NCBI RefSeq assembly: GCF_002223055.1
Contig: NZ_NKFL01000006.1
Coordinates: 2,356,001 to 2,420,000 of the forward strand
Source: Burkholderia sp. HI2500
Lineage (GTDB): Bacteria > Pseudomonadota > Gammaproteobacteria > Burkholderiales > Burkholderiaceae
DNA: 64,000 nucleotides
Direction of reading: 5' to 3'
Position 1 is the first letter of the stretch; every line of letters starts with the position of its first letter. Below, piece by piece: positions 51,431-59,839 of this stretch. The position numbers and the translations under genes are program-made. The notes beneath the pieces are model-generated. The model was not told the DNA's origin. It ran no database searches and saw only the letters and a list, made by a program, of their open reading frames with translations.

Positions 51431-51829
51431 CTAGACGAGATGCCCGCGTGGCGGCCTGTCGATGCCGCCGGTCAGGAACGACACGACGACCGGCGTCGGA
51501 GCGAAGGAAGCGAGCCCGACACCGATACCCGACGCAACGGACATCGCGGGAAGATCCGCCATGCCAGCGCCGAGGCAGCAGGACCCGCATGCGGAACATG
51601 GCTGCGCATGTCGCGCATGATCGTCGTGCGCGTGCTCGTCTTTATGCTGGCCAGCAAGCGCGCTCGGCATCGCACGCGGCGCGACCGCGTCATCGGCGCT
51701 TGCCCCGTCCCCCGCGTGCGGCATGGCCACGACCGCCCCCGCGCACACCATCGACACAGCCGCGAACGACTGGATCGGCAGGCTCAGCGCCAGCAGCACG
51801 ACGACGAGGAATTTGCGCCAGTACGACAT
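51431..51829 (-). CDS. Small Cys/His-rich membrane-associated protein
   Basis: A 132-residue protein, first gene of the leftward copper operon. An N-terminal hydrophobic segment (FLVVVLLALSLPIQSFA) acts as a signal or anchor. The middle has a His/Asp cluster (HKDEHAHDDHARHAQ), then CSACGSCC, a plausible metal-binding site. The end (FLTGGIDRPPRGHLV) resembles DUF2946-type proteins. Context suggests metal buffering or sensing in the envelope. Confidence 0.7.
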   Translation of the reverse strand: MSYWRKFLVVVLLALSLPIQSFAAVSMVCAGAVVAMPHAGDGASADDAVAPRAMPSALAGQHKDEHAHDDHARHAQPCSACGSCCLGAGMADLPAMSVASGIGVGLASFAPTPVVVSFLTGGIDRPPRGHLV

Positions 51830-51961
51830 GGATGCGGAATCACGCAGGCAACGACCGGATGGGCCGGCGCAGCGCCGCGACGGCGCGCCCCGGGGACACG
51901 ACGGCCGCAGCTTATCGCCGCCGCGGTGACGACGACATGGCCGAAACATGACCGGCATTTC

Positions 51962-51977
51962 ATGACAATTCCGTCAT
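51962..51977. promoter_or_regulatory. CusR-type operator
   Basis: ATGACAATTCCGTCAT, an inverted repeat ATGAC-N6-GTCAT, resembles the copper-response CusR/CopR box (ATGACAA-N2-TTGTCAT). It lies between the divergent copper operon (133 bp away) and the two-component genes (97 bp away), fitting control of both by the adjacent response regulator. Confidence 0.65.
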
Positions 51978-52073
51978 CCGGCGGTCACCCTTCGCGCACG
52001 CACGGCGCCCTAAGCTCACGCGTTACACTGACCGGCTGGAATCACGGATGAACCACGGACAGCCTGCCTCACC

Positions 52074-52745
52074 ATGCGAATACTGATAGTCGAAGACGAA
52101 CCCAAGATGGCGTCGTACCTCCGCAAGGGGCTGATGGAGGCGAGCTACACGGTCGACGTCGCGGAAAACGGCAAGGACGGGCTGTTCCTCGCGCTGCACG
52201 AGGATTTCGATCTCGTCGTGCTCGACGTGATGCTGCCGGAAATGGATGGCTTCGAGGTGCTCAAGCGGTTGCGCGCGCAGAAGCAGACGCCCGTGCTGCT
52301 GCTCACGGCGCGCGAGGCGATCGAGGACAAGGTCGCCGGGCTCGAGCTGGGCGCCGACGACTATCTGCTCAAGCCGTTCGCGTATGCCGAGTTCCTCGCG
52401 CGCATCCGCTCGCTGCTGCGGCGCGCGCCGCGCAACGTGCGCGACATCCTGCAGGTCGCCGATCTCGAAGTCGACCTGATCCGCCGCCGCGTGCGGCGCG
52501 CCGACACCCGCATCGACCTGACCGCGCAGGAATTCGCGCTGCTGCAGTTGCTCGCCGAACGCGAGGGGGAAGTGCTGACGCGCACCTTCATCACGTCGCA
52601 GATCTGGGACATGAATTTCGACAGCGACACGAACGTCGTCGATGCGGCGATCAAGCGCCTGCGCGCGAAGATCGACAACGCCTACGAGAAGAAGCTGATC
52701 CACACGATCCGCGGGATGGGCTACGTGCTCGAGGATCGTTCGTGA
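52074..52745 (+). CDS. Heavy-metal response regulator (CusR/IrlR type)
   Basis: A 223-residue OmpR-family response regulator. The receiver domain carries the acidic pair VEDEP at residues 7-8, the phosphoacceptor Asp51 (VVLDVMLPEMDG), and Lys101 (DYLLKPFAY). The C-terminal winged helix is QEFALLQLLAEREGEVLTR with DTNVVDAAIKRLRAKID. It is translationally coupled to the kinase and divergent from the copper operon, with a CusR-like box in between. It most probably activates copper genes. Confidence 0.92.
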   Translation: MRILIVEDEPKMASYLRKGLMEASYTVDVAENGKDGLFLALHEDFDLVVLDVMLPEMDGFEVLKRLRAQKQTPVLLLTAREAIEDKVAGLELGADDYLLKPFAYAEFLARIRSLLRRAPRNVRDILQVADLEVDLIRRRVRRADTRIDLTAQEFALLQLLAEREGEVLTRTFITSQIWDMNFDSDTNVVDAAIKRLRAKIDNAYEKKLIHTIRGMGYVLEDRS

Positions 52746-54151
52746 CACGCCGCCCCGGCTCGTATTCGCTGCTGCGGCGCCTGACGCTCGCGTTCGCCGT
52801 CGTCGCCGCGCTCGTGTTCGCGCTGACCGGCGCGTACCTGTATCGCTCGCTGTCCGCCGAGCTGACGCGGCGCGACGACATCGAGATTTCCGGCAAGCTC
52901 AACCAGTTCCTGCAACTGGCGCACGCGAGCGGATCGATCGCCGCGCTGCGCGCCGATCCGGCCGTGTTTCACGAGGTGCTGCTGTCGCACCCGGGCGTGT
53001 ATCTCGGCATCTACGATGCGCAGAACCGCGCGCTCGTCGAGCATTCCGACGAAGCCGGCAATACGCTCGCGTCGGTGATCGCGGCCCCGCATCCGGCCAG
53101 TCGAGCCGGCGGGCCGTTCACCTGTTCGCCGTCCGGCATCGGCACGTCGCGTTGCGTGTACGCACGCGAAACGCTGCCGTCCGGCGACGCGATCCAGGTC
53201 GCGCTCGCGCGCACGGCGACCGATCGCCAGTCGCTGCTCGAAAGCTATCGCGTCGACATCTGGCTCGCGGCGGCCGTGGGCGCGCTGCTGGTCGGCGCGC
53301 TCGGCTATGCGGTTGCGTCGCGCGGCCTGCGCCCGGTCGAGAGCTTGGGCCGGCAGACGTCGCGCATCGAGGCCCACAACCTGAACGCACGGCTCGACGC
53401 GCGCGGCGGCCCGGTCGAGCTGCGTGAACTCGCGACGTCGGTCAACCGGATGCTCGACCGCCTCGAACGCGCGTTCGTGCGGCTGTCGCAGTTCTCGTCC
53501 GATCTCGCGCACGACATGCGCACGCCGCTCGCCAACGTGATCAGCGCGTCGCAGGTCACGCTGTCGCGCGCGCGCACGACCGAGGAATACGAAGCGTTGA
53601 TCGATTCGAACATCGAGGAATGCGAACGGTTGCAGCGGATGATCGAGAACATGCTGTTTCTCGCGCGCACCGATAACGCCCGGCAGCACCTGAAGACCAC
53701 CGAGCTCGATGCAGGCAGAGAACTGCGCCGGCTCGCGTCGTATTTCCAGGCGCTGGCCGACGAAGCCGGCGTGCGGATCGACGTGCACGGCGAAGCGCCG
53801 GTGGTCGCGGACGCGACGCTGTTCCGGCGTGCCGTCAGCAACCTTACGTCAAACGCGCTCGAACATGCGGAAGCCGCGTCGACGATCGAGCTCGCGGTGT
53901 CGGCGCAAGGCCGCTACGCGGTCGTCGAAGTCACGAATCGCGGCGCCGCGATTCCGCCCGAACAGGTCGACAAGATCTTCGAGCGCTTCTACCGGATCGA
54001 TTCGTCGCGGCACGGCGCGGCGCGCAACGCGGGGCTCGGGCTCGCGATCGTGAAGTCGATCATGGAGCTGCATCGCGGCAAGGTCGAGGTCGCGAGCCGC
54101 GACGGGCGCACGACGTTCGCGCTTTATTTTCCGCGGGGCATGGATAGCTAG
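52742..54151 (+). CDS. Heavy-metal sensor histidine kinase (CusS/IrlS type)
   Basis: A 469-residue membrane sensor kinase. Two membrane helices (about 12-32 and 170-192) bracket a periplasmic sensor region; a HAMP domain follows (SRGLRPVESLGRQTSRIEA). The phosphoacceptor is His257 in SSDLAHDMRTPLANV. The ATPase boxes are SNLTSNALEHA, IPPEQVDKIFERFYR and GLGLAIVKSIM. The GTG start overlaps the regulator's TGA. The periplasmic loop contains two Cys (TCSPSGIGTSRCVYA), a possible metal or disulfide site. Confidence 0.92.
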   Translation: MTRRPGSYSLLRRLTLAFAVVAALVFALTGAYLYRSLSAELTRRDDIEISGKLNQFLQLAHASGSIAALRADPAVFHEVLLSHPGVYLGIYDAQNRALVEHSDEAGNTLASVIAAPHPASRAGGPFTCSPSGIGTSRCVYARETLPSGDAIQVALARTATDRQSLLESYRVDIWLAAAVGALLVGALGYAVASRGLRPVESLGRQTSRIEAHNLNARLDARGGPVELRELATSVNRMLDRLERAFVRLSQFSSDLAHDMRTPLANVISASQVTLSRARTTEEYEALIDSNIEECERLQRMIENMLFLARTDNARQHLKTTELDAGRELRRLASYFQALADEAGVRIDVHGEAPVVADATLFRRAVSNLTSNALEHAEAASTIELAVSAQGRYAVVEVTNRGAAIPPEQVDKIFERFYRIDSSRHGAARNAGLGLAIVKSIMELHRGKVEVASRDGRTTFALYFPRGMDS

Positions 54152-54170
54152 ACCGTTCGCCGCCTTCCGG

Positions 54171-55379
54171 CTAGCGATCCTGAACGGCCGCAAATGACGC
54201 GCGAATGCAGACGAGCAACACGATGGTCACCGCGCTGAACACGGCCCCGGCGTAGAACGTGGCTGCTGCACCCACCCGGTCCCACAGGATGCCCGCGACG
54301 ACGCTCGACACGAGCGTCACCACGCCGCTGAGCAGATTGAACACACCGAACGCCGTGCCTCTCAATGCGGACGGCGCGGCATGCGCGACCATCGTCGCGA
54401 GCAACCCCTGCGTCATCCCCATATGGAGCCCCCACAACGCGACACCGACGAGTACGGTTCCCCAATGCGCGCCGTGTGCGAGCACGATATCGGCGGCGAT
54501 CAGCAGGACGAGCCCGGCCACCATCAGCGTCTTGTGGCTCGTCGTGTCGGCGAGCTTGCCGAACGGGTAGGCCGACAATGCGTACACGACGTTCATCGCC
54601 ACCATCACGAGCGGCACGAATGCGACGGGTACGCCACTGCCCATCGCGCGCAGCACCAGGAACGCTTCGCTGAAGCGGGCCAGCGCGAACACGGCGCCGA
54701 CGGCGACGACCCACCAGTAGCGCGCGCCGAGCTGCGCGACGACATCGCGTCGGATCGGGTTGACGCGCGGCTCGCCCGGCGCACGCGCCGGCTCGTCGAT
54801 GCCGAACGCGAGCAGCGCCACGGCCAGCACGCCGGGAATCACGGCCAGCCAGAATGCAAGGCGGAAATCGTCGTGCCACCCCAGCATGATGAGGACGGCC
54901 AGCAACGGCCCGAGGAACGCGCCCACCGTGTCGAGCGACTGTCGCAGCCCGTAGGCGGCGCCGCGCAGGTGGACGGGGGTGACGTCGGCCACCAGCGCAT
55001 CGCGCGGCGCCCCACGAATCCCCTTGCCGATCCGGTCGACGATCCGTGCCGTCACGACGACGCCGATCGTCGGCGCGATCGCGAACAGCGGCTTGCTGAG
55101 CGCGCCGAGCCCGTATCCGGCCACCGCCAGCCATTTGCGATTGCGCAGGTAGTCGCTCAGCGTGCCGGAGAACACCTTGACGACCGGCGACGTCGCCTCG
55201 GCGATCCCCTCGATGACGCCGATCGCGGTCGCGCTCGCGCCGAGCCCCGCCATCAGGAACATCGGCAACAGGCTGTGGATGATTTCCGACGACACGTCCA
55301 TCAGCAGGCTGACGCAGCCCAGCAACCAGACACTGCGAGGAATCTGGCGAAGAACGCCGGTCGACGGTTCGGTCTGCAT
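54171..55379 (-). CDS. MFS transporter
   Basis: A 402-residue major facilitator with 12 membrane segments. The start has GGGAGCGACCC upstream. The first-helix segment VSLLMDVSSEIIHSLLP and the GKGIRGAPRDALVAD stretch are characteristic of a bacterial MFS subgroup often found beside metal-resistance genes. The substrate is unknown. The gene is convergent with the sensor kinase (19 bp apart). Confidence 0.82.
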   Translation of the reverse strand: MQTEPSTGVLRQIPRSVWLLGCVSLLMDVSSEIIHSLLPMFLMAGLGASATAIGVIEGIAEATSPVVKVFSGTLSDYLRNRKWLAVAGYGLGALSKPLFAIAPTIGVVVTARIVDRIGKGIRGAPRDALVADVTPVHLRGAAYGLRQSLDTVGAFLGPLLAVLIMLGWHDDFRLAFWLAVIPGVLAVALLAFGIDEPARAPGEPRVNPIRRDVVAQLGARYWWVVAVGAVFALARFSEAFLVLRAMGSGVPVAFVPLVMVAMNVVYALSAYPFGKLADTTSHKTLMVAGLVLLIAADIVLAHGAHWGTVLVGVALWGLHMGMTQGLLATMVAHAAPSALRGTAFGVFNLLSGVVTLVSSVVAGILWDRVGAAATFYAGAVFSAVTIVLLVCIRASFAAVQDR

Positions 55380-55464
55380 GGGTCGCTCCCGGTTCAGGAA
55401 TCCCGACACGGGATGCCGGTGATACTACTGCAGTCTGGTGACACGACACACATGCCGGCCCGCG

Positions 55465-55650
55465 CTATTCCCCCGTCTCGCGCCGGATCTTCGCCTGGCG
55501 GCGATGGCGGTCGTTCAGTATCTGGTGCCGACGATGGTCGGTCAGTTTCTTCCAGTCACGTGCCTCGTCGCGCGTCCTCAAGCAGCCCGTGCAGAATCCG
55601 GTGCGGCCATCGAACGCGCACAGCTCGATACACGGCGATTTCACCGCCAC
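55465..55650 (-). CDS. DUF1289 small Cys-rich protein
   Basis: A 61-residue protein of the DUF1289 family. It has the four-Cys pattern SPCIELCAFDGRTGFCTGCLRT, then ARDWKKL and a basic C-terminus (RHRRQAKIRR). The chosen GTG has AAGG about 10 bases upstream; a second GTG two codons later is equally possible. It starts two bases before the dmeF stop and is co-transcribed with it. The four Cys probably bind Zn or an Fe-S cluster. Confidence 0.75.
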   Translation of the reverse strand: MAVKSPCIELCAFDGRTGFCTGCLRTRDEARDWKKLTDHRRHQILNDRHRRQAKIRRETGE

Positions 55651-55652
55651 GG

Positions 55653-56924
55653 TCAGGCTGCCTTTGCCGACGTCATCACTTCGACGGTCACGTGCGACAC
55701 GCCGTCGAAGCCTTCGACCAGTGCATGGTAGAAGCGCGCGTCGCGCGCCGCATCGACGGTCTCGACCGACACGATCGCGCTCATGTGGCCGGGACCGACC
55801 CGCCACACGTGAAGATCGTTGACCTTGTCGCCGAACGCCTCGATCGCGTGACGCACGCGCTCCGCCAGCTTGCGATCGACATTGACGTCGAGCAGGATGC
55901 CGCCCGTATCGCGCATCAGCCCGTACGACCAGTTCGCGATGACGAGCGCGCCGACGATGCCCGCGACGGGGTCCATCCAGACCCAGCCGAAGGCGCGCGC
56001 GAGCAGCAACCCGATAATGGCCAGCACCGACACCGCGGCATCGGCGATCACGTGAATGTAGGCCGACCGGATGTTGTGATCGCGGGCCGCGGCAGCGTGC
56101 GCGCCTTCATGATGATCGTGTTCGACGAACGTCAGCGCGTGCTCGTGGCCGTTGAGCGTCACGATCGCCTCGAACGCATGGGGCTCGGGAATCGTCTCCC
56201 GCGACTCCAGGAAGCCGTTCCGCGCCACCATCGTGAAATGCTGTCGCGACTGGTCGGGACGGACGGTCGTGATCGATGCAGACACCCCGTCGACGCTCGA
56301 TCCGCCGGTGGCAGGCGCGATCCGGAACACCGGCGGCACACCGTCCTCGAACACCGATACGTCGAACACGCCGGTTGTCGAGAACACCCGCATGGCTTCG
56401 TCCGCGTGATCGTCGTGCGCGTGCCCATGGCCGTGTCCATGCCCGTGATGGTGCCCGTGATGCCCGCCGCTCAGCAGCCACACGCTCGCCAGGTTGACCG
56501 CGAGACCGAGCACCGCGATCGGAATCGCCTCGCCGAAATGGATCGGGACCGGCGCCAGCAACCGCGCAACCGCCTCGTAGCCGATCAGGATCGCGATCAT
56601 CGCGAGCACGATCGCGCTCGTGAACCCGGCCAGGTCGCCCAGCTTGCCGGTGCCGAACACGAAGCGCGGATCGTCGGCATGCCTGCGCGCATAGGTATAG
56701 GCCAGCGCGGCGATCAGCATCGCGCCTGCGTGCGTCGACATGTGCAGCCCGTCGGCGACGAGCGCCAGCGACCCGAACAGCGTGCCGCCGACGATCTCGA
56801 CCATCATCATCGCCGCGCACAGGCCGATCACCATCCACGTCCGCCGCTCGTTCTGCTCGTGCGCGGCGCCAAGGAAGATATGGTCGTGCCCCGCGCCGAA
56901 CGCGTCATTCGTGAAATTGCTCAT
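55653..56924 (-). CDS. dmeF: CDF-family cobalt/nickel efflux transporter DmeF
   Basis: A 423-residue cation diffusion facilitator. Six membrane segments are split by a His-rich loop (HHGHHHGHGHGHGHAHDDHAD). The transport-site pattern is seen in LVADGLHMSTHAGAML (H-x3-D type) and IHVIADAAVSVLAIIG. A large insert between helices 4 and 5 and the N-terminal HDHIFLG match the DmeF branch, which exports Co2+ and Ni2+. It follows the metalloregulator gene by 12 bp, as in other dmeRF loci. Confidence 0.9.
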   Translation of the reverse strand: MSNFTNDAFGAGHDHIFLGAAHEQNERRTWMVIGLCAAMMMVEIVGGTLFGSLALVADGLHMSTHAGAMLIAALAYTYARRHADDPRFVFGTGKLGDLAGFTSAIVLAMIAILIGYEAVARLLAPVPIHFGEAIPIAVLGLAVNLASVWLLSGGHHGHHHGHGHGHGHAHDDHADEAMRVFSTTGVFDVSVFEDGVPPVFRIAPATGGSSVDGVSASITTVRPDQSRQHFTMVARNGFLESRETIPEPHAFEAIVTLNGHEHALTFVEHDHHEGAHAAAARDHNIRSAYIHVIADAAVSVLAIIGLLLARAFGWVWMDPVAGIVGALVIANWSYGLMRDTGGILLDVNVDRKLAERVRHAIEAFGDKVNDLHVWRVGPGHMSAIVSVETVDAARDARFYHALVEGFDGVSHVTVEVMTSAKAA

Positions 56925-56936
56925 GCTCCACCCCGA

Positions 56937-57212
56937 TCACTTGAAATAGCTGTGCACCACGTCGATCAGCTGCTCGGTCGCGCTGCCTTCGTGCTCGTCC
57001 GGCCCATGTGCATCGACCATGTGCTCGCGAATGTGGTCTTCCAGCACGACGGCCAGCAGCCCGTTCATCGCGCCGCGACAGCTCGTGATCAATTGCAGCA
57101 CCTCGTTGCAGCCGCGCTCGTCACCGAGCGCGCGCTCGATCGCCTCGACCTGGCCCTTGATGCGGCGCACGCGGTTCAGCAGCTTCTGTTTTTCACGAAC
57201 GGTATGACTCAT
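56937..57212 (-). CDS. dmeR: DmeR/RcnR-type metal-responsive repressor
   Basis: A 91-residue all-helical repressor of the CsoR/RcnR/FrmR family. The ligand pattern is His3 (MSHTVREKQ), Cys35 (ERGCNEVLQ) and the His pair in LEDHIREHMVD, matching the Co/Ni-sensing RcnR/DmeR branch. CAGGAG lies 11 bases before the ATG. It should repress dmeRF by binding the G/C-tract palindrome just upstream and release DNA on Co2+ or Ni2+. Confidence 0.88.
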   Translation of the reverse strand: MSHTVREKQKLLNRVRRIKGQVEAIERALGDERGCNEVLQLITSCRGAMNGLLAVVLEDHIREHMVDAHGPDEHEGSATEQLIDVVHSYFK

Positions 57213-57228
57213 CGATGACGGACTCCTG

Positions 57229-57283
57229 CATAGGGAGGGGGAGTATATCTCCGGAAGGCTGCCCCTATAGGGGAGAGGGGTAT
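57229..57283 (-). promoter_or_regulatory. Probable DmeR operator with G-tracts
   Basis: CCCCTATAGGGG (57262-57273), a perfect 12-bp palindrome, is flanked by GGGAGGGGGAG (57229-57247 region) and AGAGGGG. A/T-flanked G/C tracts are the recognition type of RcnR/DmeR/CsoR-family repressors. The whole block overlaps the expected dmeR promoter. Confidence 0.7.
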
Positions 57284-57301
57284 ATTTTTTGAGATGAAGG
57301 C

Positions 57302-57330
57302 TTGTCGAAAGCAATCCGCTCGACTAGACT
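57302..57330 (+). promoter_or_regulatory. Promoter of the riboswitch transcript
   Basis: TTGTCG (57302-57307) and TAGACT (57325-57330) with 17 bp between, ending about 10 bp before the riboswitch core. Confidence 0.55.
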
Positions 57331-57340
57331 GCCCTTCGTC

Positions 57341-57438
57341 TTTGGGGAGTAGCCTGCTTTCCATCCCCGGAAAGCGAACGCGTCAACACACTCGGCCTGC
57401 GGCCGTGGCGCGTTCAGCCTGATTGGCCTGGCGAGACC
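57341..57438 (+). promoter_or_regulatory. yybP-ykoY (Mn2+) riboswitch
   Basis: The conserved pieces of the manganese-sensing yybP-ykoY motif are in the right order: TTTGGGGAGTAGCC at the 5' end, a GC-rich variable hairpin (CTTTCC-N6-GGAAAG), GCGTCAACACACTCGG in the middle, a second GC-rich hairpin (GGCC/GGCC), then GCCTGATTGGCCTGGCGAGACC at the 3' end. The element is on the same strand as, and upstream of, the antiporter gene, with a promoter just before it. Confidence 0.9.
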
Positions 57439-57440
57439 AT

Positions 57441-57505
57441 GGGCGCATCGCGTCGTTCCTGGTCGGACGTCGGCGGATGCGCCATGGTTTGTCAGCGTCC
57501 GACCA
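57441..57505 (+). promoter_or_regulatory. Two interleaved helices (expression platform)
   Basis: GGCGCATC (57442-57449) pairs with GATGCGCC (57476-57483), and TGGTCGGACG (57460-57469) pairs with CGTCCGACCA (57496-57505). The two helices interleave, so they are mutually exclusive or form a pseudoknot. The second ends immediately before the leader peptide's GGAG, so it may gate translation or terminate transcription. Confidence 0.6.
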
Positions 57506-57515
57506 CGGAGTCCCC

Positions 57516-57584
57516 ATGTTCCCCACCGCCCTCTCCCCGCGTTTCGCCGCCGTCCGCGCGCATGCCTGCGGAGGTGCCGCATGA
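57516..57584 (+). CDS. 22-residue leader peptide
   Basis: A short gene starting MFPTALSPRFAAV and ending HACGGAA. GGAG lies five bases before its ATG, and its TGA overlaps the ATG of the antiporter as ATGA, so it is probably translated and coupled. It sits between the riboswitch platform and the antiporter, and the antiporter's own GGAGG lies within its last codons. Upstream coupled peptides are used to tune translation of metal transporters. Confidence 0.55.
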   Translation: MFPTALSPRFAAVRAHACGGAA

Positions 57585-58591
57585 CTTTCATGTTTGTCGA
57601 ACTGGCGTTCATGCTGGTCGTCATCCTCATCGCCGCCGAGGTCTTCACCAACGCGCTCGAACATCTCGGCGAACGCCTGAAGATTTCCGAAGGCGTCACC
57701 GGTTCGCTGTTCGCGGCCGTCGGCACCGCGCTGCCCGAAACGATGGTGCCGCTGCTCGCGCTCGCCGGCGGCACGGCGAACCAGGCCGTGAACGAGGAGA
57801 TCGGCGTCGGCGCGATTCTCGGCGCGCCGCTGATGCTCGCGACACTCACCACCTTCCTGATGACGCTCGCCGTGATCCGCTCGCGCGGGCTGCGCGGCAC
57901 GATCGCGCCCGAACGCACCGGCTTCGTGCGCGACATGAACTACTTCCTCGCCGCGTTCTCGCTGGCCACCGCCGCGATGTTCGTCCCGCATCACAACGGG
58001 GCCGTGCGCGCGCTGCTCGCGGCGATGCTGGTCGGCATCTACGTGATGTATGTCGTGATGACGTTCCGCGCGTCGAGCCAGCTCGTCGATGCCGGGCACG
58101 GCACCGAGGCGCCGCACACGATGTTCCTGTCGCGCCTCGGTGTGCCGACCAACCTCGCGACGATCGCGCTGCAACTGCTCCTCGGCGTCGCGCTGCTGGT
58201 CGGCGGGGCGAAGGGCTTCATCCACGGCGTGGAAGGCGTGTCGCACGTGCTGGGCGTATCGGCGCTGCTGCTGTCGCTGATCATCGTGCCGATCGCGACG
58301 GAACTGCCGGAGAAGGTCAACAGCGTGCTGTGGATCCGCCGCAGGAAGGACACGCTCGCGTTCGGCAACATCACCGGCGCGATGGTGTTCCAGGGCACGC
58401 TGCTGCCGGCGATCGGCATCATGCTGACGCCGTGGGAGCCGCGCCCCGAAGTGCTGACCGGCGTGATCATCACGCTCGCGGCGGCGGCGTGGCTGCGCGT
58501 CAATGCGCGCACGCGCGGGCTCGCGATCTGGGCGTTGCTCGCGAACGGCGCGGGGTATGCGGGGTATCTGTTCCTGACGCTGGCGCGCTGA
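57581..58591 (+). CDS. CaCA-family cation antiporter under Mn2+ riboswitch
   Basis: A 336-residue membrane protein of the Ca2+/cation antiporter superfamily with about 10 helices. The two alpha-repeats are visible: EGVTGSLFAAVGTALPETMVPLLA near residue 38 and LGVSALLLSLIIVPIATELPEKVN near 225. GGAGG lies six bases before the ATG. The yybP-ykoY riboswitch in the leader indicates control by Mn2+, so Mn2+ export (with or without Ca2+) is a better guess than Ca2+ alone. No accessory partner gene follows. Confidence 0.88.
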   Translation: MTFMFVELAFMLVVILIAAEVFTNALEHLGERLKISEGVTGSLFAAVGTALPETMVPLLALAGGTANQAVNEEIGVGAILGAPLMLATLTTFLMTLAVIRSRGLRGTIAPERTGFVRDMNYFLAAFSLATAAMFVPHHNGAVRALLAAMLVGIYVMYVVMTFRASSQLVDAGHGTEAPHTMFLSRLGVPTNLATIALQLLLGVALLVGGAKGFIHGVEGVSHVLGVSALLLSLIIVPIATELPEKVNSVLWIRRRKDTLAFGNITGAMVFQGTLLPAIGIMLTPWEPRPEVLTGVIITLAAAAWLRVNARTRGLAIWALLANGAGYAGYLFLTLAR

Positions 58592-58614
58592 TCCTGCTCA
58601 ACGGACTCAACGGA

Positions 58615-58645
58615 CGCGCCGGGCACGATCCCGCTGCCCGGCGCG
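58615..58645. terminator. Bidirectional hairpin terminator
   Basis: CGCGCCGGGCA and TGCCCGGCGCG form a perfect 11-bp stem with a 9-nt loop between the convergent antiporter and arsH genes. The stem is GC-rich, without a long T-run. Confidence 0.65.
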
Positions 58646-58681
58646 AACGAAGCATCGTCGCGTCACCGGCCCGCAAGCGAT

Positions 58682-59404
58682 TCAGATGCGCGTCTGGTTC
58701 ACACGCTGCGCCAGTTGCTCGGCGCTTTCCTTGCGCTCGCTGTAGCGGTCCGTCAGGTACGCACCGACGTCGCGCGTCAGCAGCGTGAATTTGACCAGTT
58801 CCTCCATGACGTCGACGACCCGGTCGAAATACGCGGACGGCTTCATCCGGTCGTCGTCGCCGAATTCCATGAACGCCTTCGCGACGGACGACTGGTTCGG
58901 GATGGTCAGCATGCGCATCCAGCGTCCGAGCACGCGCATCTGGTTGACCGCGTTGAACGACTGCGATCCGCCGCTGACCTGCATGACCGCCAGCGTCTTG
59001 CCTTGCGTCGGCCGCACCGCGCCGACCGACAGCGGAATCCAGTCGATCTGCGCTTTCATCACGCCGGTCATCGCGCCGTGCCGCTCGGGGGAGCACCACA
59101 CCATGCCCTCCGACCATTGCACGAGCTCGCGCAACTCGGCCACCTTCGGGTGGTCGTCGGGCGCATCGTCAGGCAGCGGCAAGCCGGCCGGATTGAAGAT
59201 CCTGGCTTCGGCGCCCATCGCCGCCAGCAACCGCGCCGCCTCCTCGACCAGCAACCGGCTGAACGAGCGCGTGCGCAATGACCCGTAGAGCAACACGATT
59301 CGAGGCGGATGCGTCGACGGCCGCGCGGGCTGCAGCCGGCTCGCGTCCGGCACGCGAAAGAGCGTGGCATCGAGTTGCGGCAAATCGTTCAGTCGGTCAG
59401 ACAC
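58682..59404 (-). CDS. arsH: Arsenical resistance flavoprotein ArsH
   Basis: A 240-residue NADPH-dependent FMN protein that oxidises trivalent organoarsenicals. Family features are [22 protein letters not shown] (flavin phosphate loop), [24 protein letters not shown] near residue 105, and [14 protein letters not shown]. The GTG start lies within the end of arsC (8-base overlap), with GGAGG six bases upstream. It is the last gene of the ars operon. Confidence 0.92.
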   Translation of the reverse strand: MSDRLNDLPQLDATLFRVPDASRLQPARPSTHPPRIVLLYGSLRTRSFSRLLVEEAARLLAAMGAEARIFNPAGLPLPDDAPDDHPKVAELRELVQWSEGMVWCSPERHGAMTGVMKAQIDWIPLSVGAVRPTQGKTLAVMQVSGGSQSFNAVNQMRVLGRWMRMLTIPNQSSVAKAFMEFGDDDRMKPSAYFDRVVDVMEELVKFTLLTRDVGAYLTDRYSERKESAEQLAQRVNQTRI

Positions 59405-59819
59405 GCTTGCCCTCCGCATCGATCACGATTTCGCCGTCTTCCTTCGCAAACGGCCCCTTCTGCGGATCAGGCAGGATGTCGAGCACCTGCTCGGACGGAC
59501 GGCACAGCCGCGTGCCGAGCGGCGTGACGACGATCGGGCGATTGATCAGGATCGGGTGAGCGACCATGAAGCCAATCAGGTCGTCGTCGCTCCACTTCGG
59601 ATTGTCGAGATCGAGCGCTTCATACGGTGTCCCCTTGCGCCGCAGCACGTCGCGCACGGGCATGCCCATTGCCGCGATCAGCGCGCGCAGTTCTTCGTGT
59701 CCCGGCGGCGTTTCCAGATAAAGCACGACGCGCGGCTCGACGCCGGCGTTGCGAATCATCGCCAGCGTGTTGCGCGACGTGCCGCAATCGGGGTTGTGAT
59801 AGATCGTGATGTCGGTCAT
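59397..59819 (-). CDS. arsC: Glutaredoxin-type arsenate reductase ArsC
   Basis: A 140-residue arsenate reductase of the glutaredoxin-linked type. The catalytic Cys is residue 12 in [13 protein letters not shown]; three conserved Arg for arsenate binding follow ([26 protein letters not shown]). It reduces As(V) to As(III), which the Acr3 pump removes. It lies 20 bp after acr3. Confidence 0.95.
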   Translation of the reverse strand: MTDITIYHNPDCGTSRNTLAMIRNAGVEPRVVLYLETPPGHEELRALIAAMGMPVRDVLRRKGTPYEALDLDNPKWSDDDLIGFMVAHPILINRPIVVTPLGTRLCRPSEQVLDILPDPQKGPFAKEDGEIVIDAEGKRV

Positions 59820-59839
59820 TTCCGGATTCCTGAATGGTT

